Program-made: the position numbers and the translations under genes
Part shown: piece after piece, positions 32,432 to 43,510 of the stretch
Position numbering within the stretch: the first letter of the stretch is position 1
How the letters are laid out: every line of letters starts with the position of its first letter
Notes under the pieces: model-generated
Told to the model about the DNA's origin: nothing
The model's database searches: none
What the model saw: only the letters and a program-made list of their open reading frames with translations
Assembly: GCF_040183065.1 (NCBI RefSeq)
Contig: NC_091131.1
Location: forward strand, 97,181,830 to 97,245,829
DNA length: 64,000 nt
Direction: 5' to 3'
Origin: Periplaneta americana
Taxonomy: Eukaryota; Arthropoda; Insecta; Blattodea; Blattidae

Positions 32432-33354
32432 TAGGCGTTTCACTTAAGTCTCGGTCTTAAGTATCAATACTTCTTACGCCCCTCTACGACATAGTTGTTT
32501 GTTCGTTATAAGCGGGGGTCCTACAATGTTCTTACACCATGTCGTGTCATTTCCAAAATGTTTTCGTATAGTGTAGATCGGAAAATGTCCGAAAAATGAA
32601 TTTATGTTAATCCTATTGGCATCATAAATATTCCCAACAACTGATAAATCTTTTCTATGTTACAGAGAAGCAAAATAGTTCCTTAACTCTCCAGTGTCCT
32701 CAAGATTTTCATTAAAAACGACGAATATAACATTCCGAAGTAGACGTGATGGACACGAATACCTTACTAGGTGCTTCGCATTCCTTGTTTCGCGTAAAGA
32801 ACGCCTGAAAGAATGATGCAGTATCTATCAACTCTCCTGTACAGCCTTAAAATAAAATGCGGGGATATAAAACGACCGGAGAAAAAAGTTTACGGAACGC
32901 CCTTACACGAAATACTTTTCAGTTCTAATAGATATGTTACCCTGATATTTCCATCCCTGCACCCAATAAATCTGTAAACGCTTTGAATATAAGAAGGACC
33001 TAAACTAGAAGAGGACCACTATAATGGTAAAAAAGAGGAAAAAAAAAACAAGTCAGAAAAAAACATTATACAGGTGAAGGAGTCATTGAGTTTTATTGTG
33101 TCTACGGGATACCAACATCTTAAAGTTTTCTGCCAACTGTTCACTTGAACATGCTTGCCGGAGAAATAAGTTATTCAATTTCTATATAGAGAAGTGTCAA
33201 CTGTTCTTCGACAAGAACAAGTAACAACATACAAGAATAGAAATTCCCCCACTCACGTCTACGACGAAAATTCAAATTCAATTCATTCTAGAAGTGAGAA
33301 TAAAAGTTGTTAAAATTATTTAAGGATAGTACCAGTAGTTATAACGTCACATTT
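32432..33354. other. No recognisable gene
   Basis: AT-rich, no supported frames or repeats. Confidence 0.5.
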
Positions 33355-33600
33355 TGTTTCCAGTATTCCGTTATTCGGAGACCCGTGTTCAAAACCTCAG
33401 ACTTGGCATGTGAAATTTGTGATGGCTAGAGTTATTGTGAGGACAGGCTCTCACATTACGTTCTCCTTTCATCACTTCACAATTTCTTCATAGTCAGTAA
33501 TAACCTACAACCTACATCGACGGTGTAGAAATCAACTGGAAACTGTTGCATAATATTATCTTCTCATGAAATCAATTCTACATGCTACATGTTATCCAGG
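33355..33600 (+). repeat. Possible SINE fragment
   Basis: A B-box-like GACCCGTGTTCAAAACCTC near 33380 is followed by GGCATGTGAAATTTGTGATGG and a CT-rich stretch. The A box is not convincing. Confidence 0.35.
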
Positions 33601-33663
33601 AAACCCTGGACACGACTCTAACATTCAATTCTTCTGGTAGGCCTATGACAAAAAGAACTTATT

Positions 33664-33821
33664 TCAACTGATCCTGCACAGCTTATCCGCCAGGTTATGC
33701 GCTGCAATTTACTGAAAGTGAACTTATTTCCGAGATACGATGTATATTACAAATTTCCCATGGACTCTAATGAACTCTTCCAAATAAGATATATATATAT
33801 ATAGTTATATATAGTTATAGT

Positions 33822-33852
<31 letters not shown>

Positions 33853-33879
33853 ATGGACTCGTTCACATCTTTGTTTATG
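33664..33879. repeat. Direct duplication, copy 1
   Basis: TCAACTGATCCTGCACAGCT through an (AT)n block to TCACATCTTTGTTTATG. Apart from the length of the (TA)n part it appears identical to 35777-36014. Confidence 0.9.
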
Positions 33880-33961
33880 GTGATGGTGATGATGATGATG
33901 ATGATTATGATAACAATTCCTAAAGTTCTTGAAGTATTATGTTTTCCAGTCAGAATATCCT

Positions 33962-34093
33962 TCATCTTTCACTGTATCTGCAGATAATCTCTGGAACTCT
34001 CTACCACAACATGTTAGAAACTGTCGGACATTGTCTAGTTTAAAAAATAAACCAAAATTGCATTTTTTCAATTCAGATTTCTTTCAATTATAA
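33962..34093 (+). pseudogene. LINE family C polyprotein C-terminus
   Basis: Reads SSFTVSADNLWNSLPQHVRN then CRTLSSLKNKPKLHFFNSDF and FQL-stop. The pattern F..SA..LWNSLP..IR.C.SL..FK.KLK...F is the conserved extreme C-terminus of jockey/CR1/R1-type reverse-transcriptase polyproteins. The matching 3' UTR continues only after an inserted fold-back element (34134-34846) and ends at 35285. The 5' side is lost just after the (AT)n/(GAT)n microsatellites. Confidence 0.8.
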
Positions 34094-34133
34094 GCCATTT
34101 TCTCTGCGATAGTTTTGCAAATATGTATACATA

Positions 34134-34846
34134 CAGAGTGTTTCCGAGGTGGTGTTACAAACTTTCAGGAATGATGGCGAAGGGCACATGTATCAATTTG
34201 AGATAAGGAACCATGGTCCGGAAATGACTGAGTCGAAAGTTATAAGCAAAAATAGTTGTGTGGAAATGGAATCGTAATTTGGCACCACGTGCCCTTCTTC
34301 CCTTAACTTTTGGAACGGTCGTGGAAAAATGATATGGGCCGGATGTCTCCTACTTGGGTACTTAGCCCGATACAATCTGTGAGCTTGTCTACTGTTCCCA
34401 TTCGCTCATCCGTTTTCGAAAATCAGGTCTCCTTATTCCGCTCTCGTGTACTCCTCCATTTCACTAGGACTGATCGACTGGACACTGCAACTTGTACACA
34501 TACACTGCTGTCTACAGACGCGCATTTCAGGACCGACCATGTCCGTTACACATTACGCTATCTGCATTGCTTTAGTGTAGTCTCCTGTCCCCAACCCTCA
34601 CACAGCACACTGAATGAAATACTGTAAGTAGACAACGTAAACAACGTCAGATGAACACAGTATGTGTAATATGTACAGATAAATACATATAAATAAGGAA
34701 TAAAATTATTTCATTTCCACACAACTATTTTTGCTTGTAACTTTCGACCCGGTCATTTCCGGACCAGGGTTCCTTATCTCAAATTGATACATGTATCCTT
34801 CGCAATCATCCCTTAAAGTTTGTAACACCATCTCGGAAACACTCTG
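34134..34846. mobile_element. 713-bp fold-back element inserted in a LINE 3' UTR
   Basis: Arms of about 135 bp (34134-34268, 34712-34846) are inverted copies beginning CAGAGTGTTTCCGAG.TGGTG and including ATACATGT.CCTTCGC, CAAATTGATACATG, GAAATGAC.G.GTCGAAAGTT and ACTATTTTTGC. TA flanks both ends (34132-34133, 34847-34848). The central 440 bp is not palindromic and does not code for a recognisable transposase. Same architecture as 14192-14883 and 31854-32431 but different sequence. Confidence 0.87.
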
Positions 34847-34848
34847 TA

Positions 34849-35228
34849 TATTTCTTTTCCTTCCTTTCCCCATTTTTGTTCTTTTGATCACCAGATGAAT
34901 TTATTATCATACCCTTTTTATTGTGGATTTTATTTAATTTTCGTATTTATTTTCTTCTTTTTGTTATTATTTCATTACATTCCATTTTGTTATATTCTTC
35001 ATTACGTTTTCTATATTAACTATTTGTACTAAATGAGTTATTTTATTATATTCCAATTATTTTACTTTCTTTTTTCTATTATGGTATTACTTTTATGTTG
35101 TTTAGTGTCGACTTTGTTATCCTATTATTTTTTTTAACTTTTTGTTAAATTTTCACTGCTTATACCCTTTGTGACCTGGTAGAGTGTAAGAGAAGGCCCT
35201 ATGGCCTTAACTCTGCCAGTATAAATAA

Positions 35229-35284
<56 letters not shown>

Positions 35285-35285
35285 A
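34849..35285 (+). mobile_element. LINE family C 3' UTR with (ATT)n tail
   Basis: T-rich leader, then TTGTGACCTGGTAGAGTGTAAG, GAAGGCCCTATGGCCTTAAC and TCTGCCAGTATAAATAAG, ending in about 17 TTA units (35231-35282). CCTATGGCCTTAACTCTGCCAG is a 3' end that I know from abundant insect LINEs, normally directly followed by a simple-repeat tail. It belongs with the coding end at 33962-34093. Confidence 0.75.
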
Positions 35286-35776
35286 CAATACTCATACACT
35301 GTTTACTATATAATTAGGACCGAACAGAGTAAGTATAAGAGGAGATGATACTAAGGGATATGCTACTGGAGCTGAATGATAGCTGTGAGCAATATGGGAT
35401 GAAGATAAATGCAAACAGGGCCAAGACCATAGTCATAGGAAGAAAAATAAAGATCGTAAACTTGCGAATTCTAAATAAGGCAGTAGAGCAATAGTCGTCA
35501 ATACTCGCTGAAATGGGTAAAGTGCAAGGAGTGCAACGAAATAATGTTCCGTCGTGCAAAAGGGATATGAAGACAGCATACTAGCCAGCAGCGAAGGATG
35601 CACGCTAGTGCAATATCTGTCGAGATAGGATAAGCCAGAGACTGTGAACTCCAAGAAAAGAAGGGGTCGTACAGTTTTCGATGACGTGGTACGTACGTAC
35701 GCCATTGCTGTATTATTGCAGTCAACCAGAGAAGCTACAATGAAAACAAAACAATACCGGAAGAGCTATCCTTATG

Positions 35777-35929
35777 TCAACTGATCCTGCACAGCTTATC
35801 CGCCAGGTTATGCGCTGCAATTTACTGAAAGTGAACTTATTTCCGAGATACGATGTATATTACAAATTTCCCATGGACTCTAATGAACTCTTCCAAATAA
35901 GATATATATATAGTTATATATAGTTATAG

Positions 35930-35987
<58 letters not shown>

Positions 35988-36014
35988 ATGGACTCGTTCA
36001 CATCTTTGTTTATG
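35777..36014. repeat. Direct duplication, copy 2
   Basis: Same sequence as 33664-33879 with a longer (TA)n block (about 35901-35984). Same orientation, about 2.1 kb apart. Confidence 0.9.
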
Positions 36015-36284
36015 TAAACGTCGGTGTAATTTCCGTTACACAAAATCCCTTCCATTTTCCTATTAGAGTAGGTCAAGTATTAACGTTACAAGTCATAATT
36101 TTAAACACTAATGTTTATTTCTTTTTTCGTTATCCTTACGTATCGTCATACAATACACAGCGGTGTACGGGAAGATATATTTCCGGAGCAAAACTAGACA
36201 AACATACAGACATCCTTGATTGTATGATCAACACGGTACATGGCCACGCTGAGACAACACAGAAGAGTGGATGACAAAGGACAA

Positions 36285-36400
36285 ACATCCAGGTGCGTGG
36301 AAGGAAGATAAATCTCTTCCACTGTCCACGCCGGAAATCGAACCATGGACCGTTTGGACGAAGAGCTAACACGCTATCCACAGAGCGAAAGAGCTTTACA
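36285..36400 (-). repeat. tRNA-like SINE head
   Basis: Minus strand CTCTGTGGATAGCGTGTTAGC (A box) and CCATGGTTCGATTTCCGG (B box), about 40 bp apart, followed by GTGGACAGTGGAAGAGATTTA. The rest of the SINE body is not recognised. Confidence 0.6.
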
Positions 36401-37777
36401 CTAATACGACGCCAAATTAGTTACAGGTTTTATGATTCAGAAGCTGTTGCTAAAACAAGGTCTAGGCCTATTCTAAATGACGTATGTTCAGTTAAAAATA
36501 CATATTGCTGTGGATAATTGGTAGAATAGATCATACAAGCAAATTAAATGTGACCACAGCGAATTCATTAAGAAGGCGGTGATTGTTAGATTAGTTTGAT
36601 GAGTTATCTGCAGTTTTCTTCGAATCTTTGGTAAATGTAAGAGATATAAAGCGAAGAAGATTTAAATTATTAAAGCCATATCTGAAATTAAAAACAATTC
36701 TTAGAAACAGAGTTCATAATTTTCCTGCTATTATTCAACGCGTTCGCAAAACTGTGTATCAAGATATTTTTAGATTCAACAAGTTTGTTTGCGTGTTTTG
36801 CGTGCCAAGCAATTCTTTATTTTACTCTGCCTAGAGAATGTTATAGTTACAAGCTTTTCAAACAAGTTACATATTTTTACACAGATGCGACTGGATTCGT
36901 TCGGCTTTATCTTACAAGAAATCCATGAAATCCTTAGAATCGTGGCCAAGAACTCAGCTGTTCGGTTACCTGCAACGGAAATCTAGATTAGAAGTGTCGT
37001 TCTTCACAGTCGTCCAGGAAAATTGTCATGCCTTTCATGTTAAATAAATGAGACTGACAAGGGATTTATAAAACCCCTTCCATTACGTGAAATGGTTTTA
37101 TTCTTGGTGTGTAATTAAGTTCGCAGGAGGTCATGTTCGTACCACACCCTGTCAAGATTACAAATGTTACAAGACTATTGTTAATAAAATGTTTATTAAA
37201 ATAACTAAAAGACTCTTATAACACTGACTTTCTTTAACATTGATCACATTACTTGTATTTTGCACAACTGTTGATGCAGATACATTATTATTTATACCTA
37301 CATTATTTTGTAAAATTGTCGATTTTTTGCGTAGCTTACACTCTCTCATACGTTCTTTTCCACACTTTTTGGCAGACTTCGGTTTATTGGCTCACCATTT
37401 CTACTTTCATTATTAGACCTATCTTGCTATTATCTTTTTCGCTTCCATAAAAAGCAATACTGCTTTTTCTAAAAGTTATCAATTCTAACCTCCAGATATA
37501 GATAGATATAACTTATAATGAACTGTTTCATATTTTTAATTTTGAGTATCAAACCTCCCTTTTATAATTGAACTCGCCTAGCATGTTGTCTTCGTTAACT
37601 TACTCTAGAGCGAGCTTACTCGAGTGTCGCTCTAACAGCGCAAGAGCTCGGATCCCTTCTCATGAGAGGACTGGAGCGACCCTTCTTACCACACGCTGTA
37701 CAGGCTTTTAACATCTTAGGAAATCCTGCCCTATTGGCGTTATATTGTGCTTCGTCCCTCTCTCATGTCATAACTAT
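36401..37777. other. No recognisable gene
   Basis: Frames of 60-70 codons (36628-36834 and others) lack motifs. No repeats detected. Confidence 0.5.
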
Positions 37778-38165
37778 TAGGTGATGTCCATTTGCGGCTT
37801 TCGCCTTCAAAATTCTTTATAATCCCTTCAGATGAAAAGTCTAAATCAAGGTAATACAAGTGCCAGCAGACTTGGAGCTCCCATAGACATTTTTTCTCAG
37901 CCCCAATTTCTCTCTCAAGAACGAGTTTTGCGTACCTTTTACAAGTTTCTCCTCCCATTCATTCACTGATTCATTAATTCAATGTCAATGTCCGTTTTCG
38001 GCTTTCCCTTTCAAAATTCTCTAATGTTTCTTAAGATAGAATGGCGAAATCGGAGTGAGACAAGTGACCAACAGGCTTGGAGCTAACATAGACACTTCTT
38101 CTCAGCTTCAATTTCCCTTGTAAGGCCGCGTTTTCGCGTAGGTACCTTTTAAATATTATCATTCC
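37778..38165. repeat. Two-unit tandem duplication, period about 205 bp
   Basis: ATGTCCATTTGCGGCTTTCG.CTTCAAAATTCT (37783) recurs as ATGTCCGTTTTCGGCTTTCC.TTTCAAAATTCT (37990); ACTTGGAGCTCCCATAGACA recurs as GCTTGGAGCTAACATAGACA; TCTCAGC..CAATTTC and CGTAGGTACCTTTTA-like ends also recur. Divergence suggests an old duplication. Confidence 0.75.
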
Positions 38166-38170
38166 ATTTC

Positions 38171-38243
38171 CACATTCATTCATTCATTCATTCATTCATT
38201 CATTCATTCATTCATTCATTCATTCATTCATTCATTCATTCAT
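38171..38243. repeat. (ATTC)n microsatellite, probable SINE tail
   Basis: About 17 perfect CATT units end exactly where the minus-strand SINE 38244-38585 has its 3' end, so the microsatellite is probably its expanded tail. Confidence 0.9.
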
Positions 38244-38585
38244 CCATGGCGCTACCGCCCATGAAGGGCCAAGACCGACCAGCCGGCTGATGGCCTCACG
38301 TCCACATGCCGAAGCAGAGGTGGACGATCATCCAACCAGAATGGAGGTATCGTATGGTTAGCACGATGATCCCCCCAGCCGTTATAGCTGGTTTGCGAAA
38401 CCGGATTTTCGCTACCTATCGTAGCTCCCCAAGTGCATCACGATGCTGGTTGGGCACCGGTCCCATACACTGGCCGAAATTTCATGAGAAAATTTCTTCC
38501 CTCACGAGGACTCGAATCAGCGCGCATTCCGTAACGTGGGTCCTAGGCAGGATGCCTTAGACCGCGACGTCACGTCGCTGGACTT
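38244..38585 (-). mobile_element. tRNA-derived SINE (family 3), near full length
   Basis: The tRNA-like head is at the right: minus strand GTCGCGGTCTAAGGCATCC (A box) and CTGATTCGAGTCCTCG (B box). The body (plus strand) has CACATGCCGAAGCAGAGGTG, GACGATCATCCAACCAGAAT, GTTATAGCTGGTTTGCG, TACCTATCGTAGCTCCCC, GGCACCGGTCCCATACAC and GAAATTTCATGAGAAAATTT. I know this body as a common insect SINE. A truncated relative lies at 63715-63835. GC-rich compared with surroundings. Confidence 0.85.
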
Positions 38586-38759
38586 CATTCATTCATGCTT
38601 CTTCATTAACTCTTCACTAAATAAAGAATAGAGCAAGATGGATCGCGTGGAAAACTACAAGATGCAAAAGGAGTAACGTCGGTAACGTCATCGTATTACA
38701 AGCAAATGGGACAATTTTATCCGTGGGTTCTGCTTAAACGTTTCATATAAAAAATATAT

Positions 38760-39065
38760 ATGAATACAGAATGAAAGGAGTAAGAAAAGAAATAGTATTA
38801 AACTAAAGGAAAAATAAAATTATGGAAAAACATAAAGAAACATACATGAAAACAAAGACAAAAGAAAGAAAAAGACCCAAAAAGAGAAAAAAATGAATAA
38901 CAGAAAGAATGACTGGATGTATGTAAAGATGGAGGGTGAGTGAGTGAGTGAATTGATGGATGAGTGGATGAAAAATAAAATATGAAAATAAGGAAAAGAA
39001 ACAAGACAAGTATAAAAAGGTAAAAAATTAACTAGATAAAATGGCAGGGAGATAAGATAATGTGA
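38760..39065. repeat. Purine-rich AGAAA tract
   Basis: A/G-rich sequence (AAAGAAACAT, AAAGAAAGAAAAAGACCC, GAGTGAGTGAGTG) without a stable unit. Overlapping minus-strand Phe/Ser frames are not genes. Confidence 0.7.
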
Positions 39066-39863
39066 GGAAAAAGAACAAAAATACATTATTACGTTCCTGC
39101 ATTCCTTTATCGGTATTCATGCGAACTCCGTGTAGCGTCATCTATATAAAAAGTATATAAAATTACCCATGTATTAAACCTACTTAAGTTTCTACAAATA
39201 GTGTTGCAGGAATTGCAGCCTTTGACCATTTGCACTAGTTCTACTCGAACAAGTATTTTTTCTGTTATCTATGCCGACTAGAATGAATATGACGATTTCA
39301 AACAGGACAACATCGTTACATGTATTTTGTTTACTTCTATTGGAAGACAGCCAAATGGGAATAAAAACTACACAATTCAGATTCTTGCAAAGAAAATGTT
39401 ACCCTCCAGCGAGAGAGTGTGCACTGTAATTCCTGAGGTCTCCCACTTGGGCAAATTTGACAGGTGTGGATGTCTCAAACTGGTTCTGTTCCTGCGCTTA
39501 AAATATTCTTCGCTTCAAAATTAAGTTAACAGCAGATGAAAGCGAGTTTATAATGAAACGTGGATATTTGGGTAATGCGACCCTACAAGGTGAGACGTGG
39601 GGGGCCCAGAAACATCGTGACTATTTCTCGAGGAATATTAAGTTATATTTAGACTGTATTTAAGTAGCTTTTAAATATTTATAGACAGACTGCTCTGAAT
39701 TGCAGCTGAAATATTAGTGAAAATTCGTATGTTAACGACGCAGAATTCGTTATTTTGGTCGATAAATATAATCTTCTTTAAATATTTGTTTGTAATTGAG
39801 AGGATCATTTGACTTTGTTCATTTTACAGTTTTAGCTCATCCCTGGTCTAGAGTTCATAATTA
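39066..39863. other. No recognisable gene
   Basis: AT-rich, no support for coding or repeat content. Confidence 0.5.
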
Positions 39864-40981
39864 CAGTGAAACTCCACAAATAGACGCTCACTTTCATATA
39901 CTTCACGATACAAGGTAAGTCAACGCATCCTGTCCAGCGCTGCACAGGGCTAACCAGTTGAACCAGTGCAGTAGTGTGCAGATACTCGTACACGTTGGCA
40001 GCAAGGCAGGGAACAGAAAATGTGTACTGTACTTATGTTGAAGCAGAAGTTACAAATATTGGAACGGTTTGAAAAAGGTGAATCAATCAGAGCCATCCCT
40101 CAAGAATTTGACATTTCGATCAGAACAGTGCATAGGATAAAACAAAATTCATCTAATTACGAGGCATTCTGTAGTGGTTATAAGAAGCTTTGTTATTATC
40201 AGTTGATTGTAGGATGAAAACACAGCTTATTTTGTGTATTTCCTAAATTTAATCAATAGGGATGATTTATGTTCTCTCTTGAAGGGTATACACCATTTTA
40301 AAATAATTTAATACACAACCACAACTATTACAAGAAATGCTCAATAAGTTTTTGTAGCTTTCTCCTCTTCGGCTCTAATCAACAATAACAAAAATGCAGG
40401 TTACCAGGCGACGTTAGAAAAGAAAATATGAGAAAACAAATGAATATGATGTATAAACAATTGAATGCTCTTTCATATTTACTATACTGTAAGTCTAAAA
40501 ATATAGGGGTGCCATTTGAAATTTCAAAGTGGGAGCGGCAGGGTGTGGGAGGTGAAATCTAAAATGCAATTAAGCCTTGTTTAAGACTTCCCCCTTGATA
40601 TCTAAATTTACGTGTTTTTTTTTTGGTTTAAATTGAATTCAATTTAATTAACTAGTTATTTAGAGTGGGAAGTTTTGAAATGAAAGCCCCGTATGTAGAT
40701 ATATTTAGAGAGTTTTTCCTCCAGAAGTTTGTTTTATGTTTCAGATGTATCACGTATATATTATACTTAATCACGGATTTGTTTTGTTATATATTTTGCA
40801 TATACGACAATATATTATTTAAAATTATATACGTTAATTATTTATGTTTCGGTCCGCATGCCATAAAAAACATTGTACAGCCCTTATATTTACCAATGTC
40901 CGCAGTACTCCGTAGAAAGACAGCGTTCGTACCTCGTCTCGCACACGGACCATTGCTGTGTATATTTGTGGAGTTCAACAG
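39864..40981. mobile_element. pogo/jerky-like DNA transposon relic
   Basis: Left end CAGTGAAACTCCACAAATA (39864-39882) and the reverse complement of the right end (40963-40981) match at about 16 of 19 positions; both abut TA (39862-39863, 40982-40983). The CAGTG(A/G)AAC.CC start is typical of Tigger/jerky-type pogo elements. The interior of 1.1 kb codes only for a DNA-binding N-terminus; the DDE domain (about 350 residues in the family) is missing. Confidence 0.75.
40020..40217 (+). pseudogene. Jerky/CENP-B-type transposase N-terminal HTH
   Basis: The frame reads LMLKQKLQILERFEKGESIR then AIPQEFDISIRTVHRIKQNS. This is the CENP-B N-terminal helix-turn-helix pattern (LT..KKL.IL...E.G.S...IA.EF.I...TV..IKK), which binds the element ends. 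After residue 50 (NYEAFCSGYKKLCYY) similarity is lost and the frame stops at 65 codons, against about 500 for the intact protein. The start codon at 40020 lies about 155 bp inside the left terminal repeat, a normal position. Confidence 0.8.
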
Positions 40982-41071
40982 TATATGGAATTTCTCTCGA
41001 TCTAACAAGGGAACTGTCTCAGGTCATGGGGCTTGAATTTAATGAAAATGCATATATAAGCTAATTTTCGT

Positions 41072-41515
41072 TTGTTAAGAAATGCGGTGATAGTCATTCG
41101 CTTCGCTTTTTCCTCGTTTACAAAATATATTGACTTGAAAGTCGTTGCTACTTATACCGCTTCTTGCGCGCACTCGGATCCTAATAGTTCCGCGACACCG
41201 TATCACAGTTCTCGCATTAATGTTCTAGTCATTTTTTTTCTTTTAACTCACATTAATATAATAGTAGTGCAATCCATGGCATCTCTCACTCATTCGTACA
41301 CCGTCCACATTCATAGGCATGCAGCTGGAAGTCTAGGAACACGACTGAACATACTATGCTTCCAAGAACCGAAAGGAGAATTTGGACCTAGAGTACAACA
41401 ATGTGTAGACAAAGATAAGCCATTTAATGTCGTGGTCGATGCTAGTAGATCCGGTAAACTGATAAAAAAATCACGTGAGAAGATGATTAAGAGATGTATT
41501 TCTCCCGGATTTTAA
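41072..41515 (+). CDS. Hypothetical ORF, 147 codons, in the long-TIR element
   Basis: The first about 65 codons run through the left inverted arm and are probably not protein. From the second in-frame ATG (41275) the remaining 80 residues (MASLTHSYTVHIHRHAAGSL, then LNILCFQEPKGEFGPRVQQC and a basic SRSGKLIKKSREKMIKR near the end) look like ordinary protein composition. I know no family with this sequence. It may be a decayed N-terminal exon of the element's transposase, or chance. Confidence 0.3.
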   Translation: MLRNAVIVIRFAFSSFTKYIDLKVVATYTASCAHSDPNSSATPYHSSRINVLVIFFLLTHINIIVVQSMASLTHSYTVHIHRHAAGSLGTRLNILCFQEPKGEFGPRVQQCVDKDKPFNVVVDASRSGKLIKKSREKMIKRCISPGF

Positions 41516-42209
41516 GAAAGACATACTACTATTTTTGGATTTCTGGAGTGGGTCAAATAGATGACACTATATTTACTGATGAAGTAACTACTACTAATTC
41601 CACAATATGGGACATCTGGCGACACCTACGGCTGACCACTAGGATCCATAATACAAAGCAGAGGTTAACTTAGAAATAAAATACAATATGATTTGCGGAG
41701 AGAATACAGAACAATGATAAATTTAAAAATGAAGTATAATTTGATTTCGGAGAAACATGAGATGAAAGTACATTGAAGAGTAATGAAATGAAGTAATATA
41801 TATATATATATATATTTTACGGAGTGTTATACAAGTGATTGTGTAAAATGGATAATGAATCTCTCAATACAATTAGACAAATTTTCTTAAATGTCCTCAT
41901 TAGAAAATTTAAGAGACAGGAGAATGGTTTTGGTTAACTTGAATGAAGTTCCCCTAGCGCCAAAAAGAAGTCCTTTCACTTCCCATGTCTTAATATTCAT
42001 TTTGTATCTCTCACTGAAGTGAGAAATACAGGGATTGTAAATAGACTTCTTTTCATCGTTAACGTTATTGGCTTGTTGATCTTATAACATTACACTTGTT
42101 AAGAGTATGAGATATTAACCAGAGTTGAAAGTTTCAAGCTACAAAGTGCTGAAGTTCACATTATATAGGTACAATATACAGTAATGTATGAGCTACGTAA
42201 CCAAAAAAC

Positions 42210-42455
42210 ATGGTAAGACAATTAAAACACAAAATATCCCTCCAAAAACTACAAGATTTATGTAACTCTTGGATGTCTACTTTTAGGCAATATAACATTA
42301 TAAAACGAAGATTAGAAGAGTATTTCAGATATAAAATTATCTGTGAAAACATTCCAGACACATTACACGATAGGGGCTTCATAATAACATTACATTCAGT
42401 TGTGTATCACCAGTTTCATTCATCTGTTCTCAAAGACATGCTAATATACGTGTAG
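42210..42455 (+). CDS. Hypothetical ORF, 81 codons, in the long-TIR element
   Basis: MVRQLKHKISLQKLQDLCNS then WMSTFRQYNIIKRRLEEYFR. Predicted basic and helical at the start; no motif I recognise. It shares the strand of the 41072-41515 frame. Coding status uncertain. Confidence 0.25.
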   Translation: MVRQLKHKISLQKLQDLCNSWMSTFRQYNIIKRRLEEYFRYKIICENIPDTLHDRGFIITLHSVVYHQFHSSVLKDMLIYV

Positions 42456-43024
42456 TAGAGGTGTGGATATATGACGGAGAAACTTATGAGAAAGTTTGCA
42501 ATAATGTTGCATGTTGAAAGCAGTGTGTGTGTATGTGTGTGTGTGTTACAGAAGAGTGTGAAAAATCAGCCTATACAAAATGTTTGTACTGTTCAATGGC
42601 TCTTTGTCCCGACCACTTCTTTCGGAATCCACACTATCATATTTAAGGTGAGTTACAAAGTTAATACATATTTCAAATTCAAATTTAATTTCTATTTCAG
42701 CAAGATGACTGTATTAATGTGAGTTAAGAGAAAAATAAAATAAACTAGAGCATTAATGCGAGAGCTGTGATACGGTGTCGCGGAACTGCAAGGTTCTGAG
42801 TGCGCGCAAGAAGCGACATAAGTAGCATCTATTTTAAAGTCATTATATTTGGTAAAGGAAGAAAAGTGAAATGAACGACTATCACCACGTTTCTTAACGA
42901 ACGAAAATTAGTTTAATATGCATTTTCATTAAATTCAAGCACCTTGACCTGGAGCGGTTCTCTTGTAGTGATAGACAATGAGTACAACAGTGCATGCGAC
43001 GCTGACATTTACAACTCATTCTAT

Positions 43025-43062
43025 TTTTCTTCTTCTTCTTCTTCTTCTTCTTCTTCTTCTTC
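43025..43062. repeat. (CTT)n microsatellite
   Basis: About 12 TTC units, just outside the right end of the long-TIR element. Confidence 0.95.
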
Positions 43063-43449
43063 TGTTCCTCCACAATTGTACTTTTGGTGTAGAAAATTGG
43101 ACATCGGAGAATGTATTGCAAAATGTTCGATATAAGCACGATTTTCTCTCATATTTCCGTTGTTGCCTCATATACGAGTATTTCTGTGATCTTACAATTC
43201 GATTAGTTCTCCCTAAAACTATGTTCACATAATCTAAGATGAATATTATACAACACAAATAAAAGAAGAACTCATCGCCAGTTCATTTCAGTATCTTCGA
43301 TTAAAAAAAATGAACTCCAGTTAGCGATGTTATTGCAACTGAGTCTTGATAATTTAAATTTCTTGAAATGCGAGTGAGGGGGAAGTTTTAAAAGTACAGC
43401 TGACAAGTTTAAAATTCTGAGAGTAATTTAACAATGCCAATAATATTAA

Positions 43450-43450
<1 letters not shown>

Positions 43451-43510
<60 letters not shown>

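Larger units (their letters stand above)
41006..42965. mobile_element. 2-kb DNA element with about 250-bp terminal inverted repeats
   Basis: Left arm about 41006-41268 and right arm about 42705-42965 are inverted copies: CAAGGGAAC.G.CTC.AGGTCA (end), GCTTGAATTTAATGAAAATG, TAATTTTCGTTTGTTAAGAA, TGATAGTCATTCGCTT..TTTTCC, GTGTCGCGGAACT / CCGCGACACCGTATCACAG, CTCGCATTAATG. Flanks may be TA. The long arms and single-copy interior differ from the small MITEs here. Two interior frames (41072-41515, 42210-42455) lack recognisable transposase motifs, so the superfamily is open. Confidence 0.8.

Noticed and set aside
5652..35640. Similarity between 5652-5690 and 35493-35530 (CGCTGAAATGGGTAA)
   Set aside because: The shared core is about 15-30 bp and the rest aligns poorly; possibly one old repeat family but not supportable by eye.
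41072..41515. 147-codon host gene
   Set aside because: The first part lies in a terminal inverted repeat of a transposable element and the rest ends abruptly; kept only as a low-confidence element ORF.
41006..42965. Polinton/Maverick on account of long inverted ends
   Set aside because: Polintons are 10-20 kb and encode polymerase, integrase and capsid-like proteins; this element is 2 kb with none of these.
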